This document shows, in pieces, positions 5,879 through 8,388 of a DNA stretch of 8,388 nt. Position 1 is the first letter of the stretch; every line of letters starts with the position of its first letter. The notes beneath the pieces are model-generated. The model ran no database searches. It worked only from the letters and a program-made list of their open reading frames with translations, and was not told where the DNA came from. This DNA is from Actinomycetes bacterium. GTDB lineage: Bacteria; Actinomycetota; Actinomycetes; Propionibacteriales; Nocardioidaceae. Location: the NCBI GenBank assembly GCA_029779385.1, contig JAKPAQ010000499.1:1-8388 (forward strand), written 5' to 3'. A program made the translations under genes and the position numbers.

Positions 5879-6322
5879 ATGAGGATCGAATCTGCCACGA
5901 GTTCGGTGATCCTTGCGCGAGTAGTCGACGAGCCGCTCGAAGTCGCAGTTCACCTAGATGCAGTCGCTGGCCCAGTCAACGGCGCGACCGACGTTTTTGT
6001 TGGCACGATCCGCGACCACGACCCCGCCGCCGCCGGTCGAGTGCTTCGACTCGACTACGAAGCACACCCTGATGCCGAACGCATCCTCGGCGAACTGGCC
6101 GCACGAGTCGCCGGCGAAACGGGCGCCACGATTGCGGTCTCGCACCGGTTCGGCAGCCTAGAAGTTGGCGACATCGCCGTCGTGATCGCCAGTTCGGCCG
6201 CTCATCGCGCCCAAGCACTCGAAGCAACTCGCTTGCTGATCGAGTTGGTGAAGGTAGACCTGCCGATCTGGAAGCGCCAGACCGACACTGAGGGTGGCAC
6301 CGGTTGGGTTGGCCTACCGTGA
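5879..6322 (+). CDS. moaE: MoaE, molybdopterin synthase catalytic (large) subunit
   Basis: MoaE, with thiocarboxylated MoaD, converts cyclic pyranopterin monophosphate to molybdopterin by inserting two dithiolene sulfurs. The 147 residues are typical. Signature features are FVGTIRDHD (R45, N-terminal active-site arginine region), the LDYEAHPDAE segment at 58-67, SHRFGSLEVGD (88-98), the AHRAQALEATRLLIELVK stretch (108-125), and DLPIWKRQ with K125 and K132 at the positions of the catalytic lysines. The start ATG lies 6 nt after a TAGGCT box and lacks a spaced ribosome site, suggesting a leaderless mRNA. The stop overlaps the moaA GTG by four bases (GTGA). Arginine codon CGA appears in 4 of 11 cases, unlike tig. 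Confidence 0.95.
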   Translation: MRIESATSSVILARVVDEPLEVAVHLDAVAGPVNGATDVFVGTIRDHDPAAAGRVLRLDYEAHPDAERILGELAARVAGETGATIAVSHRFGSLEVGDIAVVIASSAAHRAQALEATRLLIELVKVDLPIWKRQTDTEGGTGWVGLP

Positions 6323-7296
6323 CCCTGGTCGATACGTTCGGCCGAGTGCATCGAGATCTGCGAATCTCGCTGACTGACAAATGCTCACTTCGTTGCACCT
6401 ACTGCATGCCAGCCGAAGGCGTGCCGTGGCTTGAACGCGACAGCATCTTGACCACCGACGAGCTAGAGCGAGTCGCCCGAATCTGCGTCGACCTTGGCGT
6501 GAGTGAAATCCGGCTCACCGGCGGGGAACCACTCGTTCGAAAAGACGTCGTCGATGTCGTGGCTCGGTTGGCGGCCTTGGGGCCGGAAATCTCGATGACC
6601 ACCAACGGGCTTCGGCTCGCGGAGTTGGCCGGGCCGCTTCGCGAAGCCGGACTGGCGCGAGTGAACATCTCGATCGACACGCTCGACCCCGTGCGGTTTG
6701 CCGAACTGACCCGCCGCGACCGCCTGCCCGAAGTGCTCGCCGGGATCGAGGCGGCTAAAGCGGCCGGGTTTGAACCGCTGAAACTAAACGCAGTGGCCAT
6801 GCGTGGCGTAAACGACGACGAACTCGTCGACCTAGTCGCCTTCGCCGTCGATCAGGGTGCGCAAATGCGCTTCATCGAGCAGATGCCGCTCGACGCCGGT
6901 CACACGTGGGACCGGGCCGCGATGGTGCCGGGAGCCGAAATCTTGGAACGGCTCGGGGAGAAGTTCGACCTGACCGAAGTCGGCGACCGCGGCTCCTCCC
7001 CCGCCGACACTTGGCTCATTGATGGCGGGCCGGCGACCGTCGGCGTGATCGCTTCGGTGACTGCGCCGTTCTGCGCCGCGTGTGACCGTTTGCGGTTGAC
7101 CGCCGACGGGCACCTGCGAAATTGCCTTTTTGCTCGCGAGGAGTCCGACTTGGTTCCGGTGTTGCGCGGCGGCGGCACCGACGAGGAACTCGTCGAAATC
7201 ATCACCGGTTCGGTTCGGGCGAAAAAAGCCGGCCACGGCATCGACTCGCCGACGTTCGTTCAACCGGACCGGCCGATGAGTGCAATCGGCGGCTAA
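6319..7296 (+). CDS. moaA: MoaA, GTP 3',8-cyclase (radical SAM)
   Basis: MoaA catalyses the first step of molybdenum-cofactor synthesis, cyclising GTP to 3',8-cyclo-7,8-dihydro-GTP by radical SAM chemistry. It carries two [4Fe-4S] clusters. Numbered from the GTG at 6319 (325 residues), the N-terminal cluster motif is C22-x3-C26-x2-C29 in TDKCSLRCTYCMP. The SAM-binding LTGGEP lies at 66-71, and the C-terminal cluster motif is C252-x2-C255-x13-C269 in FCAACDRLRL...NC. The chain ends RPMSAIGG, the conserved C-terminal Gly-Gly. The open frame also permits TTG at 6304, but GTG overlapping the moaE stop by 4 bp and the MTLVDTFGR opening favour 6319. MoaC, which acts next, is not in the window. Its stop overlaps the convergent moaD stop. 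Confidence 0.96.
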   Translation: MTLVDTFGRVHRDLRISLTDKCSLRCTYCMPAEGVPWLERDSILTTDELERVARICVDLGVSEIRLTGGEPLVRKDVVDVVARLAALGPEISMTTNGLRLAELAGPLREAGLARVNISIDTLDPVRFAELTRRDRLPEVLAGIEAAKAAGFEPLKLNAVAMRGVNDDELVDLVAFAVDQGAQMRFIEQMPLDAGHTWDRAAMVPGAEILERLGEKFDLTEVGDRGSSPADTWLIDGGPATVGVIASVTAPFCAACDRLRLTADGHLRNCLFAREESDLVPVLRGGGTDEELVEIITGSVRAKKAGHGIDSPTFVQPDRPMSAIGG

Positions 7297-7301
7297 CCGC
7301 C
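7288..7301. repeat. Inverted repeat over the convergent moaA/moaD stops
   Basis: GGCGG (7288-7292), CTAA, CCGCC (7297-7301) is a 5-bp palindrome whose loop holds TAA of moaA on the plus strand and TAG of moaD on the minus strand. The arms are the glycine codons of both C-terminal Gly-Gly motifs. It is too short and lacks a T-run to be a clear terminator. Confidence 0.5.
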
Positions 7302-7535
7302 CGCAAACGGCGGCAGCACGTCAACGGTGGTGCCGTGACCGACCGCGACCGAACGGTCGGTGGTGCGAGTGCCATCGACCAGCACCGAGCAGGCCGTCAA
7401 CACCTTGGCCATCGCCGGATTGTGGTTGGTGAGTTCGTCAAGGATCTCGCCAATCGTGTTGGCTTGGATCAACAGTTCACTCGCTCCGGCGGCGTCGCGG
7501 GCGGCAGCGAACAATCGCACTCGCGTGGTCTCCAT
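7293..7535 (-). CDS. moaD: MoaD, molybdopterin synthase sulfur-carrier (small) subunit
   Basis: MoaD is the ubiquitin-like sulfur carrier of molybdopterin synthase. Its C-terminal glycine is adenylated by MoeB-type enzymes, thiocarboxylated, and inserted into the MoaE active site. The 80 residues fit the family: beta-strand METTRVRLFAAARDAAG, the central NTIGEILDELTNHNP helix, SVLVDG, and the invariant ending VDVLPPFAGG. The gene runs against moaA with a 4-bp overlap of their 3' ends, rather than lying with moaE. On the minus strand the ATG lies 6 nt after TAGGTT and has no ribosome site, so a leaderless transcript is likely. The 57-bp region upstream is shared with the divergent P-loop gene. 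Confidence 0.93.
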   Translation of the reverse strand: METTRVRLFAAARDAAGASELLIQANTIGEILDELTNHNPAMAKVLTACSVLVDGTRTTDRSVAVGHGTTVDVLPPFAGG

Positions 7536-7541
7536 GCCAAC

Positions 7542-7547
7542 AACCTA
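7542..7547 (-). promoter_or_regulatory. Candidate moaD leaderless promoter -10 (TAGGTT)
   Basis: On the minus strand TAGGTT (7547-7542), then GTTGGC, then the moaD ATG at 7535: the same 6-nt spacing as at moaE and at the divergent P-loop gene. No Shine-Dalgarno sequence is present. No strong -35 hexamer is visible. Confidence 0.5.
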
Positions 7548-7580
7548 CCCAGCCGTGGGCGCAGCAATCCAAAAAGCAGG

Positions 7581-7586
7581 TACGGT
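7581..7586 (+). promoter_or_regulatory. Candidate leaderless promoter -10 of the P-loop gene (TACGGT)
   Basis: TACGGT, then CACTGA, then the ATG at 7593 again gives a 6-nt gap that would put the transcript start at the start codon. There is no ribosome site in the 20 bases upstream beyond AGG, which overlaps this region at 12 nt. It lies 33 bp from the oppositely directed moaD box. Confidence 0.5.
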
Positions 7587-7592
7587 CACTGA

Positions 7593-8135
7593 ATGGACTT
7601 TGCCGAACTCGCCAGCCCGCTGGCCGGACGAGTCCGTGGCCGTTCGGCGGCCTGCGGGTCCGTTCGGGTCACCGCAATCGATGGGCGAAGCGGCGCCGGC
7701 AAAACTTCACTCGCGCTGAGCCTGGCCGACGAACTCGGCGCGCCGATACTGCACCTTGAGCGGCTGTATCCGGGCTGGGACGGCTTGGCTAAGACGCCAC
7801 CGATGGTTCGTGACCTGCTGGCGCAGTTGGCGATCGGCGAGCGCGGCACCGCCACAACTTGGGATTGGGCCGCCGCGCGGCCCGGTGGAACACTCAGCGT
7901 CCTACCCACGACCGATCTGATCATCGAGGGGGTCGGCGCCGGAGCCAGAATCTTGCGACCGTTCTTGAGCCAACTCGTTTGGGTTCAATCACCAGCGGAC
8001 GTTCGTCGCGCCCGAGCGATCGCGCGCGACGGCGAGGTTTACGCCCCGCACTGGGACGCTTGGGCAGCCCAAGAAGACGCCTACCTGGGCACGGATCGGA
8101 CTCGTGAGGTCGCCGACGTGGTGATTCGCACGTGA
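7593..8135 (+). CDS. P-loop NTPase, uridine-kinase-like
   Basis: This is a 180-residue soluble protein with a Walker A motif D30-GRSGAGKTS (31-39) after a short beta strand (VRVTAID), and a Walker-B-like LIIEGVGAG at 109-117. A lid-like arginine cluster, [10 protein letters not shown], spans 138-147, followed by a tryptophan-rich segment, [12 protein letters not shown]. The order is that of small nucleoside/nucleotide kinases of the uridine-kinase class. Actinobacterial relatives, as I remember them, carry [10 protein letters not shown]; here the first residues are E56-R57 in [10 protein letters not shown], so the usual acidic pair is not intact. The substrate is not known. It begins divergently from moaD and its stop overlaps the GTG of the next gene by 4 bp, implying an operon with the glycosyltransferase. 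Confidence 0.85.
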   Translation: MDFAELASPLAGRVRGRSAACGSVRVTAIDGRSGAGKTSLALSLADELGAPILHLERLYPGWDGLAKTPPMVRDLLAQLAIGERGTATTWDWAAARPGGTLSVLPTTDLIIEGVGAGARILRPFLSQLVWVQSPADVRRARAIARDGEVYAPHWDAWAAQEDAYLGTDRTREVADVVIRT

Positions 8136-8388
8136 GCAAACGGGGCACACGAAAGCACGAGCCGAACCGCTGGGCGATCGTTGCCGCCCTGAGCGTGTTT
8201 GCCGCCTGCTATGTGGCGTATCGGTCCTGGCTGGTGTCCCTTTGGTACGACGAGGCCGCGACGGTCTCGGCGGCCAACCGGTCGCTTAGCGACTTGGGCC
8301 GTTTGGTTCAAAACGTCGACGCGGTTCACGGCTTGTACTACCTGCTGATGCACTGGTGGGTGGACCTGACCGGCACCTCAGCGTTCTG
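8132..8388 (+). CDS. GT-C membrane glycosyltransferase (PMT/family 39-like), N-terminal part
   Basis: This is the start of a polytopic membrane protein, cut by the right edge after 85 codons. After a basic cytoplasmic tail ([13 protein letters not shown]) comes a first membrane helix at about 14-32. A first outer loop follows, with [17 protein letters not shown], and then [14 protein letters not shown] leading to the second helix. D40-E41 after the first helix matches the acidic catalytic motif of GT-C lipid-phosphosugar-dependent transferases such as protein O-mannosyltransferases. The [12 protein letters not shown] stretch is familiar from actinobacterial members. Donor and acceptor cannot be told from this fragment. 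The GTG start lies in GTGA, overlapping the upstream stop by 4 bp, so translation is probably coupled. The ORF was too short for length-filtered listing. Confidence 0.82.
   Translation, partial: MSKRGTRKHEPNRWAIVAALSVFAACYVAYRSWLVSLWYDEAATVSAANRSLSDLGRLVQNVDAVHGLYYLLMHWWVDLTGTSAF

Noticed and set aside
6304..6318. TTG start for moaA five codons upstream
   Set aside because: The GTG at 6319 overlaps the moaE stop in the common GTGA arrangement and gives the family-like MTLVDTFGR opening.
1..8388. CRISPR array, insertion sequence, prophage, toxin-antitoxin or defence system
   Set aside because: No regularly spaced repeats, transposase motifs, terminal inverted repeats or phage-like genes were seen on either strand.

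Overview
The window looks like a piece of a high-GC actinobacterial (Actinomycetota) chromosome. The evidence is GC-rich coding sequence with frequent GTG starts, paired clpP1/clpP2 genes upstream of clpX, a ClgR-type operator in front of clpP1, a tRNA-Pro gene without an encoded CCA end, -10-like TANNNT boxes directly abutting start codons (leaderless mRNAs), and an actinobacterial-style GT-C membrane glycosyltransferase. I cannot place it to genus from the sequence alone.

Left half (1-4915, all minus strand): protein quality control. Reading in transcription order from the right: tig (trigger factor, ribosome-bound chaperone), a strong GC-rich terminator hairpin and a second hairpin, an alpha/beta-hydrolase of unknown substrate, a small SRPBCC-fold protein, then clpP1-clpP2 and the first 50 codons of clpX. 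ClpP1 and ClpP2 form the mixed ATP-dependent protease, and ClpX is its unfoldase. clpP1 and clpP2 overlap by one base. A 21-bp palindrome 50-70 bp upstream of clpP1 matches the ClgR activator consensus. The tig-clpP1 neighbourhood is the usual actinobacterial one, but here the hydrolase and SRPBCC genes sit between them.

Middle (4916-5276): the divergent tig / tRNA-Pro(TGG) spacer, the tRNA itself, and a short leader before a membrane-protein gene.

Right half (5277-8388, mostly plus strand): a four-helix DUF2165-type membrane protein, then molybdenum-cofactor genes: moaE and moaA overlapping by 4 bp, and moaD convergent with moaA so that the two stop codons overlap. MoaA starts pterin synthesis from GTP. 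MoaD and MoaE are the small and large subunits of molybdopterin synthase. Divergent from moaD is a P-loop kinase-like protein, which overlaps by 4 bp the start of a truncated GT-C (PMT-like) glycosyltransferase.

Most of this is ordinary core-genome content. I see no CRISPR array, insertion sequence, phage gene or obvious novel defence or mobile system. The most interesting signals are regulatory: the ClgR operator, several candidate leaderless starts, the clpP2-clpX hairpin, and the back-to-back Gly-Gly ends of moaA and moaD.
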